In this document: in pieces, positions 33,023 to 42,424 of the stretch
Position numbering within the stretch: the first letter of the stretch is position 1
Layout of the letters: the number at the start of each line of letters is the position of its first letter
From: an uncultured Mediterranea sp.
GTDB lineage: Bacteria; Bacteroidota; Bacteroidia; Bacteroidales; Bacteroidaceae
Direction: 5' to 3'
Assembly (NCBI GenBank): GCA_945641355.1
Contig: CALZEQ010000001.1
Location: forward strand, 157,363 to 221,362
Length of the DNA: 64,000 bases
Notes under the pieces: model-generated
What the model saw: the letters and a program-made list of their open reading frames with translations, nothing else
Databases searched by the model: none
What the model was told of the DNA's origin: nothing
Program-made: the position numbers and the translations under genes

Positions 33023-35071
33023 ATGCGTAAGTTTTTATGGATAACGCTCTTGCTTCTGCCGGCATGCCTGCACGCACAGATTAATACGGAACGGGTGATG
33101 ACTATTGCCCGAAATGCCTTGTATTTTGAGGATTACGTGTTGTCCATTCAGTATTTTAACCAGGTCATCAGTGCCAAACCCTACTTGTTTGAACCTTATT
33201 TTTATCGTGGATTGGCAAAAATCAATCTGGATGACTTTCAGGGAGCTGAGGCGGATTGCGATGAAGCCATCCAGCGCAATCCGTTTGTAGTGGGCGCATA
33301 TCAGATAAGAGGGCTGGCCCGTATCAGACAGAATAAGTTTGACGATGCCATTTCCGATTATCGTACGGCATTGAAGTACGATCCTGAAAATGTGGTTTTG
33401 TGGCATAATCTCTCGTTGTGCCACATTCAGAAAGAGGACTATGTTGCAGCCAAGGATGATTTGGGCAAGTTGCTGGATATAGCTCCTCGTTATACTCGTG
33501 CCTATTTGATGCGCGGCGAGGTGTCGTTGAAGCAGAAGGATACCTTGCAGGCTATGACAGACTTTGACAAGGCAATCCAAATGGACCGATATGAGCCTGA
33601 TGGCTGGGCGGCCCGTTCTATTGTAAGGATTCAACAAGGTAAATACAAGGAGGCGGAGGCCGATCTCGATCAGGCCATTCATTTGAGTGCTCGCAATGCC
33701 GGCAATTACATCAATCGTGCATTGGCCCGTTTCCACCAGAACAATCTGAGGGGAGCGATGAGCGATTATGACCTGGCATTGAGTATAGATCCGCATAATT
33801 TTCTGGGTCACTACAACCGTGGATTGCTTCGCGCACAAGTCGGAGATGACAATAGGGCCATCGAAGATTTTGATTTCGTATTGTCTATGGAACCGGATAA
33901 CATGATGGCTACTTTCAATCGTGGTTTGTTACGGGCTCAGACCGGAGACTATAAGGGGGCTATCAATGATTATTCCCGTGTCATTGAGGAGTACCCGAAC
34001 TTTCTTGCGGGATATCATTATCGGGCAGAGGCCCGTAAGAAAACCGGCGACCGTAAGGGAGCTGAACAGGATGAGATTAAAATTCTGAAGATGCAGTTGG
34101 ACAAACAGAATGCCCTATTGGGTGGTAATGCCGACAAAAAACGTGATGATGAATCGCAGTCGGATACGGCCGATACCAGTGGCAAGACACGCAAGAAATC
34201 GGACAAGAATATGGAAAATTATCGGAAAATTGTGATTGCCGATGATTCAGATGCCGATAAACGGTACACCAGCGATTATCGGGGGCGTGTGCAGGACCGC
34301 AACGTCTCTGTCAAGTTAGAGCCGATGTTTGCATTGACCTATTATGAAAAGATGAGCGACGTGAAGAGAATCGTTCATTACCATAAGTTCATTGATGAAC
34401 TGAACCAGACTAAGATGTTTCCTAAGCTGCTGAAAATTACTAATATGGAAGCTCCGCTGACCGAGGAACAGGTTCGGTTCCATTTCGCGTTGATTGACAC
34501 GCATACATCAGACATCGTTTCGGATGCTCACGATGGAAAGAAACGTTTCCTACGTGCATTGGATTTTTATTTGGTGCAGGATTTCGACAGTGCTGTTGAC
34601 GATTTGACCCAATCCATACTTTTGGATGATGCCTTTTTCCCGGCTTACTTCATGCGTGCGTTGATACGCTACAAACAGCTGGAATATAAGAAGGCGGAAG
34701 CCGGACTGGATGGAGAGGTTGCCTCGTCACGTGCTGACGGGCGACAGACTGCCGATGTGAAAGCCATAGATTATGAGGTCGTGCGAGCAGATCTCGATCA
34801 GGTCGTGCGCTTGGCTCCTGATTTCGTATATGGGTATTACAACCGGGCCAACTTGCTTTCCATGCTGAAAGACTATCGGGCTGCTTTGTCCGATTACGAT
34901 AAGGCCCTCTCGCTGAATCCAGATTTGGCAGAAGCGTACTACAATCGTGGATTGACCCATATCTTTTTAGGAAACAACAAACAAGGAATCTCAGATTTGA
35001 GTAAGGCCGGTGAACTGGGAATCGTTTCGGCCTATAATGTCATTAAAAGATTTACGGCTGTAGGAGATTAA
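33023..35071 (+). CDS. Secreted tetratricopeptide-repeat protein
   Basis: The 682-aa exported protein (signal peptide ending CLHAQ, about residue 18) carries about ten TPR units in residues 20-355 (YFNQVISAKP, GLAKINLDDFQGAEADCDEA, NRGLLRAQVGDDNRAIEDFD and so on). A charged linker follows, then a non-TPR region (about 390-500, with YYEKMSDVKRIVHYHKFIDEL) and four more TPRs at the end. TPRs bind peptides in multi-protein assemblies. The partner is unknown, but placement after def and before thrS is a conserved Bacteroidales arrangement as I recall. Confidence 0.88.
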   Translation: MRKFLWITLLLLPACLHAQINTERVMTIARNALYFEDYVLSIQYFNQVISAKPYLFEPYFYRGLAKINLDDFQGAEADCDEAIQRNPFVVGAYQIRGLARIRQNKFDDAISDYRTALKYDPENVVLWHNLSLCHIQKEDYVAAKDDLGKLLDIAPRYTRAYLMRGEVSLKQKDTLQAMTDFDKAIQMDRYEPDGWAARSIVRIQQGKYKEAEADLDQAIHLSARNAGNYINRALARFHQNNLRGAMSDYDLALSIDPHNFLGHYNRGLLRAQVGDDNRAIEDFDFVLSMEPDNMMATFNRGLLRAQTGDYKGAINDYSRVIEEYPNFLAGYHYRAEARKKTGDRKGAEQDEIKILKMQLDKQNALLGGNADKKRDDESQSDTADTSGKTRKKSDKNMENYRKIVIADDSDADKRYTSDYRGRVQDRNVSVKLEPMFALTYYEKMSDVKRIVHYHKFIDELNQTKMFPKLLKITNMEAPLTEEQVRFHFALIDTHTSDIVSDAHDGKKRFLRALDFYLVQDFDSAVDDLTQSILLDDAFFPAYFMRALIRYKQLEYKKAEAGLDGEVASSRADGRQTADVKAIDYEVVRADLDQVVRLAPDFVYGYYNRANLLSMLKDYRAALSDYDKALSLNPDLAEAYYNRGLTHIFLGNNKQGISDLSKAGELGIVSAYNVIKRFTAVGD

Positions 35072-35099
35072 TTATCAAAAAGAAATAGCTAATTTTGCG

Positions 35100-35107
35100 A
35101 TTTGAAA
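35100..35107 (+). promoter_or_regulatory. -7 element for thrS
   Basis: TAATTTTG fits TAnnTTTG, leaving a leader of about 60 nt before ATG 35171. I see no T-box or other riboswitch in it. Confidence 0.5.
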
Positions 35108-35170
35108 ACAGAATGATGGAGTCAATATCCATCTTCTTGGGTGTAGAATAGAAATAATATACATATCATT

Positions 35171-37111
35171 ATGATTAAAATAACATTTCCAGATGGCTCC
35201 GTTCGTGAGTACAACGAAGGAGTAACAGGTCTGCAGATTGCAGAGAGCATCAGCTCACGTCTGGCACAGGAGGTGCTGGCATGCGGTGTAAACGGAGAAA
35301 CGGTAGAGTTGGGACGTCCTATTATGCAGGATTCCGATTTTGTGCTCTATAAGTGGGAAGACGAACAAGGCAAACACGCCTTTTGGCACACCAGTGCCCA
35401 CTTGCTTGCCGAGGCTTTGCAAGAGCTCTATCCCGGTATCCAATTCGGTATCGGTCCTGCGATTGAAAACGGTTTCTATTATGACGTAGATCCGGGTGAA
35501 ACTCCTATCAAGGAATCTGATTTGCCTGCTATTGAGAAGAAAATGGCCGAACTGGTGGCTAAGAAGGAGGCAGTGGTTCGGGCCGATATTGCCAAGGCTG
35601 ATGCGTTGACGATGTTCGGCAATCGCGGTGAAACCTATAAATGCGAATTGATTTCAGAACTGGAAGACGGACATATCACAACCTATACGCAGGGCGCATT
35701 CACCGATCTTTGTCGTGGTCCGCACTTGATGACGACAGCTCCTATCAAGGCTATCAAATTGACGTCGGTAGCCGGTGCTTATTGGCGTGGACGCGAAGAC
35801 CGCAAGATGATGACCCGTATCTATGGTATTACCTTCCCGAAGAAGAAGATGCTCGATGAGTATCTGGTGCTGCTGGAGGAGGCCAAGAAACGCGATCACC
35901 GCAAGATCGGTAAGGAGATGGATCTTTTCATGTTCTCTGATACCGTAGGCAAAGGTCTGCCTATGTGGTTGCCGAAGGGAGCGGCCTTACGTCTGCGCCT
36001 GCAGGAGTTCCTCCGCCGCATCCAGGCCCGTTACGATTATCAGGAGGTCATCACTCCGCCCATTGGCAACAAACTTCTTTATATTACCTCCGGTCACTAT
36101 GCCAAGTATGGAAAGGATTCTTTCCAACCTATACATACTCCAGAGGAGGGCGAAGAGTACTTCCTGAAACCGATGAACTGTCCGCACCACTGTATGATAT
36201 ACAAAAACTCGCCTCGCTCCTACAAGGATCTTCCTTTGCGCTTGGCCGAGTTCGGAACGGTATGCCGTTACGAACAGAGCGGTGAATTGCACGGACTGAC
36301 TCGTGTACGTAGCTTTACACAAGACGATGCCCACATCTATTGTCGTCCAGACCAGGTAAAAGACGAGTTCCTTCGTGTGATGGATATCATTTCCATTGTG
36401 TTCCAGTCGATGAACTTCACGAATTTTGAGGCACAGATTTCTCTGCGTGACAAGGAAAACCGTGAGAAGTATATTGGAAGTGACGAGAATTGGGAGCGTG
36501 CCGAACAAGCCATTATTGAAGCTTGTGAGGAGAAAGGCCTGAAAGCCAAAGTAGAATATGGCGAAGCTGCTTTCTACGGTCCTAAGCTGGACTTCATGGT
36601 GAAGGATGCTATCGGTCGCCGTTGGCAGTTGGGTACCATTCAGGTAGACTATAATCTGCCCGAACGTTTCCAGTTGGAGTATACCGGTGCCGACAATCAA
36701 AAGCATCGTCCGGTCATGATTCATCGCGCTCCTTTCGGTTCAATGGAACGCTTCGTGGCTGTCCTGATTGAGCATACAGCCGGCAAGTTCCCCTTGTGGC
36801 TGGCCCCCGATCAAATCGCCATCCTGCCTATCAGCGAGAAGTTCAATGACTATGCCCGTGAAGTGCAGCAATATCTGAAACGTTTCGACCTCCGTGCTGT
36901 CATTGACGAACGCAACGAGAAAATCGGACGCAAGATTCGTGACAACGAAATGAAGCGTATCCCCTATATGCTTGTAGTCGGTGAGAAAGAGGCCGAAAAC
37001 AAGGAAGTTGCTGTCCGTAAGCAAGGTGAAGGCGATATGGGAACCATGAAATTTGAAGATTTCGCTAAAAAAATGAGCGAAGAAGTTCAAAATATGATAA
37101 ATAAATGGTAA
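35171..37111 (+). CDS. thrS: Threonyl-tRNA synthetase
   Basis: ThrRS (646 aa) has the N-terminal TGS domain (1-62, [18 protein letters not shown]) and an editing domain (about 70-225, with [11 protein letters not shown] and the ligand DLCRGPHL). The class II catalytic core (about 245-540) contains motif 2 [22 protein letters not shown], zinc ligands including the Cys in MNCPHH, and motif 3 [14 protein letters not shown]-terminal anticodon-binding domain follows. Length is normal. Confidence 0.98.
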   Translation: MIKITFPDGSVREYNEGVTGLQIAESISSRLAQEVLACGVNGETVELGRPIMQDSDFVLYKWEDEQGKHAFWHTSAHLLAEALQELYPGIQFGIGPAIENGFYYDVDPGETPIKESDLPAIEKKMAELVAKKEAVVRADIAKADALTMFGNRGETYKCELISELEDGHITTYTQGAFTDLCRGPHLMTTAPIKAIKLTSVAGAYWRGREDRKMMTRIYGITFPKKKMLDEYLVLLEEAKKRDHRKIGKEMDLFMFSDTVGKGLPMWLPKGAALRLRLQEFLRRIQARYDYQEVITPPIGNKLLYITSGHYAKYGKDSFQPIHTPEEGEEYFLKPMNCPHHCMIYKNSPRSYKDLPLRLAEFGTVCRYEQSGELHGLTRVRSFTQDDAHIYCRPDQVKDEFLRVMDIISIVFQSMNFTNFEAQISLRDKENREKYIGSDENWERAEQAIIEACEEKGLKAKVEYGEAAFYGPKLDFMVKDAIGRRWQLGTIQVDYNLPERFQLEYTGADNQKHRPVMIHRAPFGSMERFVAVLIEHTAGKFPLWLAPDQIAILPISEKFNDYAREVQQYLKRFDLRAVIDERNEKIGRKIRDNEMKRIPYMLVVGEKEAENKEVAVRKQGEGDMGTMKFEDFAKKMSEEVQNMINKW

Positions 37112-37116
37112 CTTTG
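37109..37116 (+). promoter_or_regulatory. -7 element for infC-rpmI-rplT overlapping the thrS stop
   Basis: TAACTTTG begins with the thrS stop codon itself and precedes infC by about 98 nt, leaving a long leader in which translational control could act. Confidence 0.5.
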
Positions 37117-37213
37117 CGCCCAATTAAAAACGTAACGGCTTTTGCAACGTCAGTTTAGTTGATAAAACAATTTAGTTATAAAGTAAGAAACAAACCGGAA
37201 GTAAAGTTATTTA

Positions 37214-37819
37214 ATGAAGAATGACAGCTTAAAAGGGCAACATCGGATTAATGGACAAATCCGTGCCAAAGAAGTCCGCATTGTGGGCGATGATGTAGAA
37301 TCCAAAGTGTATCCGATAGCTCAGGCTTTAAGACTGGCTGAGGAGCATGAGGCCGATCTCGTGGAAATTTCTCCAAATGCACAACCTCCTGTTTGTCGTA
37401 TTATTGAGTATTCTAAGTTCCTGTATCAATTGAAGAAACGTCAAAAGGAACAAAAGGCCAAGCAAGTAAAGGTCAATGTCAAGGAGATACGTTTCGGTCC
37501 TCAGACAGACGATCATGACTACAACTTCAAGTTGAAGCATGCCAAAGGCTTTTTGGAAGATGGCGACAAGGTGAAGGCTTACGTCTTTTTTAAGGGACGC
37601 TCCATTTTATTCAAGGAACAGGGCGAAGTTCTGTTGCTCCGTTTTGCCAATGATTTGGAAGATTATGCCAAGGTAGATCAGATGCCGATATTGGAGGGTA
37701 AGAGAATGACCATCCAACTCTCTCCGAAGAAGGGGGTAGCTGCCAAGAAAACAGCAGCTCCCAAGGTAGTAGAGGCAAAAGCAGAAGATGCTGCAGGCGA
37801 TTTATCAGAAAACAAATGA
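37214..37819 (+). CDS. infC: Translation initiation factor IF-3
   Basis: IF-3 (201 aa) keeps the 30S subunit free and proofreads initiator tRNA. N-domain ([20 protein letters not shown] near residues 11-30, [19 protein letters not shown]) and C-domain ([26 protein letters not shown] near 90-115) are intact. The last 30 or so residues are an Ala/Lys/Glu-rich extension ([21 protein letters not shown]) beyond the E. coli length of 180. It begins with ATG rather than the AUU seen in E. coli infC, so that form of autoregulation is not evident. Confidence 0.97.
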   Translation: MKNDSLKGQHRINGQIRAKEVRIVGDDVESKVYPIAQALRLAEEHEADLVEISPNAQPPVCRIIEYSKFLYQLKKRQKEQKAKQVKVNVKEIRFGPQTDDHDYNFKLKHAKGFLEDGDKVKAYVFFKGRSILFKEQGEVLLLRFANDLEDYAKVDQMPILEGKRMTIQLSPKKGVAAKKTAAPKVVEAKAEDAAGDLSENK

Positions 37820-37876
37820 GTAACGCCAAGGTATAGTGCGTTGCCATATAATAATAATTAAAAATTAATTAATAAG

Positions 37877-38074
37877 ATGCCAAAGATCAAGACTAACTCC
37901 GGTTCTAAAAAAAGATTCACTCTTACCGGAACGGGTAAAATCAAAAGAAAGCACGCTTTTCATAGTCACATTCTGACTAAGAAGACGAAGAAGCAGAAGA
38001 GAAACTTGTGTTATTCTACCATTGTGGATAGAACCAACGTAAGTCAGGTGAAAGAACTTCTCGCCATGAAATAA
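37877..38074 (+). CDS. rpmI: 50S ribosomal protein L35
   Basis: L35 (65 aa) is basic and typical: [14 protein letters not shown] at the start, [20 protein letters not shown] in the middle. It lies in the conserved order infC-rpmI-rplT. A small AACGC/GCGTT hairpin precedes it in the infC-rpmI gap. Confidence 0.97.
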   Translation: MPKIKTNSGSKKRFTLTGTGKIKRKHAFHSHILTKKTKKQKRNLCYSTIVDRTNVSQVKELLAMK

Positions 38075-38174
38075 AAGTAGAAGCGTACGAATTTAAGTTA
38101 TTAACCGAATGCATTAGCTGTAATAAGTCCGTTGTGAGAAGCACCGGCGCTAACATTCAAAAACAAGTAAAACT

Positions 38175-38525
38175 ATGCCAAGATCAGTAAATCATGTTGC
38201 TTCAAGAGCAAGAAGAAAGAAAATTTTGAAATTAACCAGAGGTTACTTTGGTGCAAGAAAGAATGTTTGGACCGTAGCCAAGAATACTTGGGAGAAGGGT
38301 CTGACCTATGCTTTCCGCGACCGTAAGAATAAGAAGAGAAACTTCCGTGCATTGTGGATTCAGCGTATCAATGCTGCCGCTCGCCTTGAAGGTCTCTCTT
38401 ACTCAAAGCTGATGGGTGCTTTGCACAAAGCCGGTATTGAAATCAACCGTAAGGTGTTGGCCGACTTGGCAATGAATCACCCCGAAGCATTCAAGGCTAT
38501 TGTTGCGAAGGCAAAGGCTGCATAA
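38175..38525 (+). CDS. rplT: 50S ribosomal protein L20
   Basis: L20 (116 aa), an early 23S-binding assembly protein, known in other bacteria to regulate this operon through its mRNA. Standard motifs [19 protein letters not shown] and [21 protein letters not shown] are present. The 100-nt gap after rpmI could hold a regulatory structure, but I could not assign one. A terminator follows. Confidence 0.98.
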   Translation: MPRSVNHVASRARRKKILKLTRGYFGARKNVWTVAKNTWEKGLTYAFRDRKNKKRNFRALWIQRINAAARLEGLSYSKLMGALHKAGIEINRKVLADLAMNHPEAFKAIVAKAKAA

Positions 38526-38544
38526 GATGCTTTATCAGATATGC

Positions 38545-38578
38545 AAAACGCCGTTCATCTAAGATGGACGGCGTTTTT
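38545..38578 (+). terminator. Intrinsic terminator after rplT
   Basis: AAAACGCCGTTCAT / ATGGACGGCGTTTT with a 4-nt loop and one G-T pair, ending in TTTTT. Confidence 0.9.
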
Positions 38579-38840
38579 GCGTTAGTATAAAGTGCTCTTT
38601 AACCGGATGGAAGAAAGATATCCAGTTATGCTTACGCATGTTCCCAGCCCTTAGAGCTTATGTTTTCTAATCTAAACACATACGTTTGTCGAGCGTATTG
38701 TAGCCTAAAATGGTCGTTTCATGGCTTGAAACGATTATATCATGACATGATATCACTGTCTTATGCTGCAATACTATGCTTGCTGGATGAAGTAGATGGA
38801 CACACAGGTCAATAGGGTGTTGGATAAGTTTTCTGTCTTA
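38579..38840. other. Intergenic region with CATG-centred palindromes
   Basis: No gene is supported here. The first part has a possible long-range stem (GCTCT near 38593 with AGAGC near 38653) and an ATACG/CGTAT hairpin near 38680. At 38709-38755 lies a block sharing the ATGGTCGTTTCATGGC word with the right end of the window: CGTTTCA/TGAAACG (38715-38733) and the perfect 17-mer ATATCATGACATGATAT (38737-38753). Confidence 0.7.
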
Positions 38841-40295
38841 TTATTGCTTTGGGGTGGAGAGACGGTACTCCTCGTCAATACGGATACCTGCAGGTGCCAA
38901 GTGACGAGGATAGTCTATCTCGGTTGTAGTGTCTACGTAGCGGCGCATTTCGGTCAATTCAGTTCCAGCCACTTCATGGCATACCTTCCAAAACTCTTCT
39001 TCTGTAAAACCACGGCCTTTCTCCTTATAGTAGCTGTAGTATAGCAGGCGCATGACATCATCCAGACTCTTCCGGTTATCAGTCAGCCGACGTATTTCGA
39101 TGTCCATCAGCAGGGCTACGATGGGGCCTTTGAAGTAATAGTTGATGCAAACGTCATCTTCATTCTCGTTGTCGGTAAGAAAGTTGAGCCAGATGTCGTA
39201 GCTGCTTTGGCGAAGACTCATGTGCTTGTGCCCCTCTTGGGTCTCCACTCGTCGGATGAATCCGCTCATTTTGTCTAATACCTCCTCATCGGAAGCCAGT
39301 CCTGCCCGTCGGACTAATTCGGTTTCGAAATGCATGTTGATGCCTTCGGATACCCATAACATGGCTGTGAATACCTCGCGATCGTAGTCGAATGGACCCA
39401 GTTCGATAGGGCGGATGCGCTTTACATTATACAGGTGGAAATACTCGTGGGCAATGAAGTAGAGGAAACGCAGGTAATGGCTTCTCGACTGGAACCGAAA
39501 GGAACCATCGGTGAAACTGGCCTGTGAGTTGGCGTGTTCCAGTCCGCCTTGCCCTTGTCCTAACAGCAGGAAGCAGTAGCGTGAGTAGGGAACCTCGCCC
39601 ATCAGTTTGGTGGCTTCAGCAACAATTTTCCGGATATCGTCAAAGAAGGTGGTCTCTTCGATTCCGTCAGGTGTCTCGATGGCAAACTCATATTCATGTC
39701 CTTCCCATAGCTTCTTTACTACCAGATGGTTGCCGATGAGGAAGGGGCAATCGTATAGTTCGTCCGCATCCTTTGCCCGATAAGTGAATGGACTTCCGGT
39801 GACTGCTTCCATGCCTGTGGATATATGCGCCCATCCTTCAGCTGGTTGTATGTGGACGGTGATGGGATTCTCTTTCTCTCCATCTATATACATGAAGACT
39901 CCATTGCCAGGCATGAAGGCCCTTTCTGGGTCAACCTTGGCTTCACAAACATCCTGTTTATGAGCATAGACTCGATACGTTACAATGACCTTCCGCTGCT
40001 TCCCATTTCGAACCAACCATCCAGATTTGCCTTGTTTCTCCCATTGTATAGGTTGGCCATCTGTATCTGTGACGGCAAAATCGGCCAGATTCCGTGGATA
40101 ATCCTTTATTTGGTAATAGCCGGGTGCCCATACAGGCATTTTCAGAAGTGTTTGCTCGCATTTCAGGTCGTTGAGGGTCAGGTTGACATGGATGTAATGG
40201 CTCTCGGGGGCGAAAGAAATGTGATAAGCCAGTTCGGATGCATAACTGCTGATACTTAACCAACAGATGATGAGGAAAGCAAATAGTTTGTTCAT
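38841..40295 (-). CDS. Exported M61-family metallopeptidase
   Basis: The 484-aa protein has a signal peptide (about 1-19) and an N-terminal beta domain. The M61 (glycyl aminopeptidase-like) catalytic domain carries the zinc motif HEYFH near residue 283 and a downstream Glu region SEGINMHFE. It matches the family to about residue 470 but lacks the C-terminal PDZ domain of longer M61 enzymes (about 600 aa). It probably acts in the periplasm; specificity is unknown. It is the last gene of a minus-strand block, separated from DUF349 by a long-loop hairpin. Confidence 0.88.
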   Translation of the reverse strand: MNKLFAFLIICWLSISSYASELAYHISFAPESHYIHVNLTLNDLKCEQTLLKMPVWAPGYYQIKDYPRNLADFAVTDTDGQPIQWEKQGKSGWLVRNGKQRKVIVTYRVYAHKQDVCEAKVDPERAFMPGNGVFMYIDGEKENPITVHIQPAEGWAHISTGMEAVTGSPFTYRAKDADELYDCPFLIGNHLVVKKLWEGHEYEFAIETPDGIEETTFFDDIRKIVAEATKLMGEVPYSRYCFLLLGQGQGGLEHANSQASFTDGSFRFQSRSHYLRFLYFIAHEYFHLYNVKRIRPIELGPFDYDREVFTAMLWVSEGINMHFETELVRRAGLASDEEVLDKMSGFIRRVETQEGHKHMSLRQSSYDIWLNFLTDNENEDDVCINYYFKGPIVALLMDIEIRRLTDNRKSLDDVMRLLYYSYYKEKGRGFTEEEFWKVCHEVAGTELTEMRRYVDTTTEIDYPRHLAPAGIRIDEEYRLSTPKQ

Positions 40296-40339
40296 ATCAG
40301 ATGTATTTGGGAAAGTAGGGAGTGTGTGGCATAAATAAA

Positions 40340-40406
40340 GAGAGACACGATATTACGGTCGTAAAGGAGATTCATCCTTGTCAGCAGCTGCGATATCGTG
40401 TCTCTC
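40340..40406 (-). terminator. Long-loop hairpin between the DUF349 and M61 genes
   Basis: A perfect 14-bp inverted repeat (GAGAGACACGATAT and its complement) encloses a 39-nt loop. On the minus strand it lies just past the DUF349 stop and is followed by TTTATTTAT. It probably terminates DUF349 transcripts. Two relatives lie at 48580-48634 and 52309-52356. Confidence 0.6.
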
Positions 40407-40431
40407 ATCAAATCTCTTCATGAGAGAACTC

Positions 40432-42276
40432 TCATTGTAGGTTGGTGTCTATTACCTTGATTTTTTCTTCTATCAGTTTAATGTCGCCTTTCAGCTTATC
40501 TACTTTTCGGTTGATTTCATTCAACAGGCTATTGCCTTTCTTTGATGAGGCCGTCAGAAAACCGAGGTTGTTTTCGTAGGTCTGTAACTCACTCTTCATG
40601 GCTTCGTAGGCGCGTGCCAATTTCTCACGTTCGCGATATAGGGCCTGCGAGCCTCCCTCTTGTATAGAATTGATGGAGGTTTTGAAATTATCCAACTTCT
40701 TGGTTGAAGCCGACAGGTTGAAGCGGTCGAATAATCCGTCAACCAGCGTGCGGTACTGTTTGTAGAGCTTGTCCTTCTCTTTAAAAGGTACATGGCCAAC
40801 ACTGTTCCACTCCTTTGTCAGTTCGCGTACCAGACGGGTGGCTTCGTCTATAGCGGTTTCTTCATCAATTTCCTGCAGGCGGGCTATGATGGAACGTTTC
40901 TTGTCCAGATTCTCCTGTTCAATGCTTCGCTGGCTGGAGGTAGCTTTGGCCTTTTGATCGAAGAAATAGTCGCATGCCGAGATGAAGCGTTTCCATACGG
41001 CATCCGAATGTTTTTTGGCCACAGGACCTATTGTTTTCCACTCTTTCTGCAGACGGGTCAGTTCATCGGCTGTCGCTTTCCAGTCGGTACTCTCTTTCAG
41101 CGCTTCGGCACGTTCACAGAGGGCACGTTTCTTTTCCAGATTCTCGTTCATCCCCTCCTTCAGTGCTTTAAAGAATTCACCTTTGCGACGGAAGAAGTCG
41201 TCGCATGCCGAACGGAAACGCTCGAAAATCTTGACGTTCATCTTTTGTGGTGCGAAGCCTATGGTCTTCCATTTGGCTTGTAGGGCAATGATTTCCTGTG
41301 TCTTGTTCTCCCATGATGCGAAACTGGTCAGTTCGCCATATTCGATGGATTCAATAATCTCGCAGATGACAGTCTTCTGGTCCAAATTATGCTGTTCGGT
41401 CTCTTTCAACGCCTCGAAATGTTGCTGATGACGACGGTTGACAGTGGTGGAAGCCTCTTTAAAACGTGCCCATAGACTTTCGCGCAACTCCTTGGCTACA
41501 GGACCTGTGTCACGGAATTCCTGATGCAGTTTTTGCAGTTGGTGGAAGGCGGAAACGACATCCGGCTCACCAGCTAACTTTTCAGCTGCTTCACAGAGCC
41601 GTGTCTTGATTTCCAGATTCTTCTTGAAGTCGTATTCGCGGAACTCGTTGTTCAGTTTCAGCAGGTCATAGAACTTCTCGACGTAGAGCTGGTAACTCTT
41701 CCAAAGTTCATTGGCTTTCCCTTGCGGAATGAGTGTTACCTCGTTCCATTGTTGTTGCAGCTTCTTGAACTCATTGTAATTCTTGTTGGCATCGTCGGGT
41801 GATTCTATCAACTCTTTCAGCTCTTCGATGATGGAGAGCTTTATCTGCAGATTCAGTTCTTTCTGTTTCTCTTGTTCGGCGGTCAACTGGCCTCTTTTCT
41901 CTTTAATGACGGACATCAGACTTTTGAACTCCTCCTCCCGTGAATCGGGTTGGGGAGTGAATGCGTCGGCTTCACCACCTTGATCAATGAATGCCTTGCG
42001 TGCTGTTTCCAACTCTGCGTTGTGTAGCTTATAGAACAGTTGTTTCAAACTGTCTATTTCGCTTTTTGCGCTGTTCTCCACATCTTCTGTAATCGCTTTC
42101 AGGCGGGCCAGAATTTCCTCCTTGGTCAACCGTTGGGTGGTTACAGCAGGTTTCTCTGCAGTCTCGTTTTCTGCTGGAGCTTCGGGCTCTGTCGGCTCAA
42201 GGCTCTCCGCTGTCTTTTTTTCTTCTTCTAATTCCACCGTTTTTTCGGGGAGATTAGTGTCATGAGTGTCCGTCAT
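40432..42276 (-). CDS. DUF349 coiled-coil protein
   Basis: The 614-aa cytoplasmic protein has an acidic Pro/Glu-rich N-terminus (1-50) followed by repeated DUF349 helical units of about 70-80 residues. The recurring words are W.EV/W..IG..P....D..W..F and F.....FF. (for example WKTIGPVAKKHSDAVWKRFISACDYFF). A final coiled coil runs from about 560. DUF349 proteins have no settled biochemical role. It follows mgtE by 148 nt. Confidence 0.88.
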   Translation of the reverse strand: MTDTHDTNLPEKTVELEEEKKTAESLEPTEPEAPAENETAEKPAVTTQRLTKEEILARLKAITEDVENSAKSEIDSLKQLFYKLHNAELETARKAFIDQGGEADAFTPQPDSREEEFKSLMSVIKEKRGQLTAEQEKQKELNLQIKLSIIEELKELIESPDDANKNYNEFKKLQQQWNEVTLIPQGKANELWKSYQLYVEKFYDLLKLNNEFREYDFKKNLEIKTRLCEAAEKLAGEPDVVSAFHQLQKLHQEFRDTGPVAKELRESLWARFKEASTTVNRRHQQHFEALKETEQHNLDQKTVICEIIESIEYGELTSFASWENKTQEIIALQAKWKTIGFAPQKMNVKIFERFRSACDDFFRRKGEFFKALKEGMNENLEKKRALCERAEALKESTDWKATADELTRLQKEWKTIGPVAKKHSDAVWKRFISACDYFFDQKAKATSSQRSIEQENLDKKRSIIARLQEIDEETAIDEATRLVRELTKEWNSVGHVPFKEKDKLYKQYRTLVDGLFDRFNLSASTKKLDNFKTSINSIQEGGSQALYREREKLARAYEAMKSELQTYENNLGFLTASSKKGNSLLNEINRKVDKLKGDIKLIEEKIKVIDTNLQ

Positions 42277-42290
42277 TGTATTTATTCTTT

Positions 42291-42314
42291 TAGGGACGGG
42301 GCGTGCCCCGTAGG
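42291..42314. repeat. TAGGG-flanked GC-rich palindrome upstream of the DUF349 gene
   Basis: ACGGGGC-GT-GCCCCGT (42296-42311) is a perfect 16-bp palindrome within TAGGG...AGG. It sits in the mgtE-DUF349 gap, close before the DUF349 start. It resembles the hairpin after folD in its flank and GC-rich stem. Confidence 0.55.
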
Positions 42315-42424
42315 ATTATAAGCCACAAATTAACAAAATAAATTGGTTACTTCATACTTTTTTCTGGTTTTTTTCTTGTTATCAGTCTGTTTTTCTTTGA
42401 AAAAGTAAACTGTTGTGCAGTATA

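Noticed and set aside
37820-38174. Ribosomal protein leader structures around rpmI and rplT
   Set aside because: Only a 5-bp hairpin is visible by eye and I could not draw a binding-site mimic; a covariance search would be needed.
38579-38708. Bacteroidales-1/6S-type RNA downstream of rplT
   Set aside because: I recall that motif often lying after L20, so I looked. No -7 element, closing stem or second terminator is visible here; the candidate at 17888-18082 has all three.
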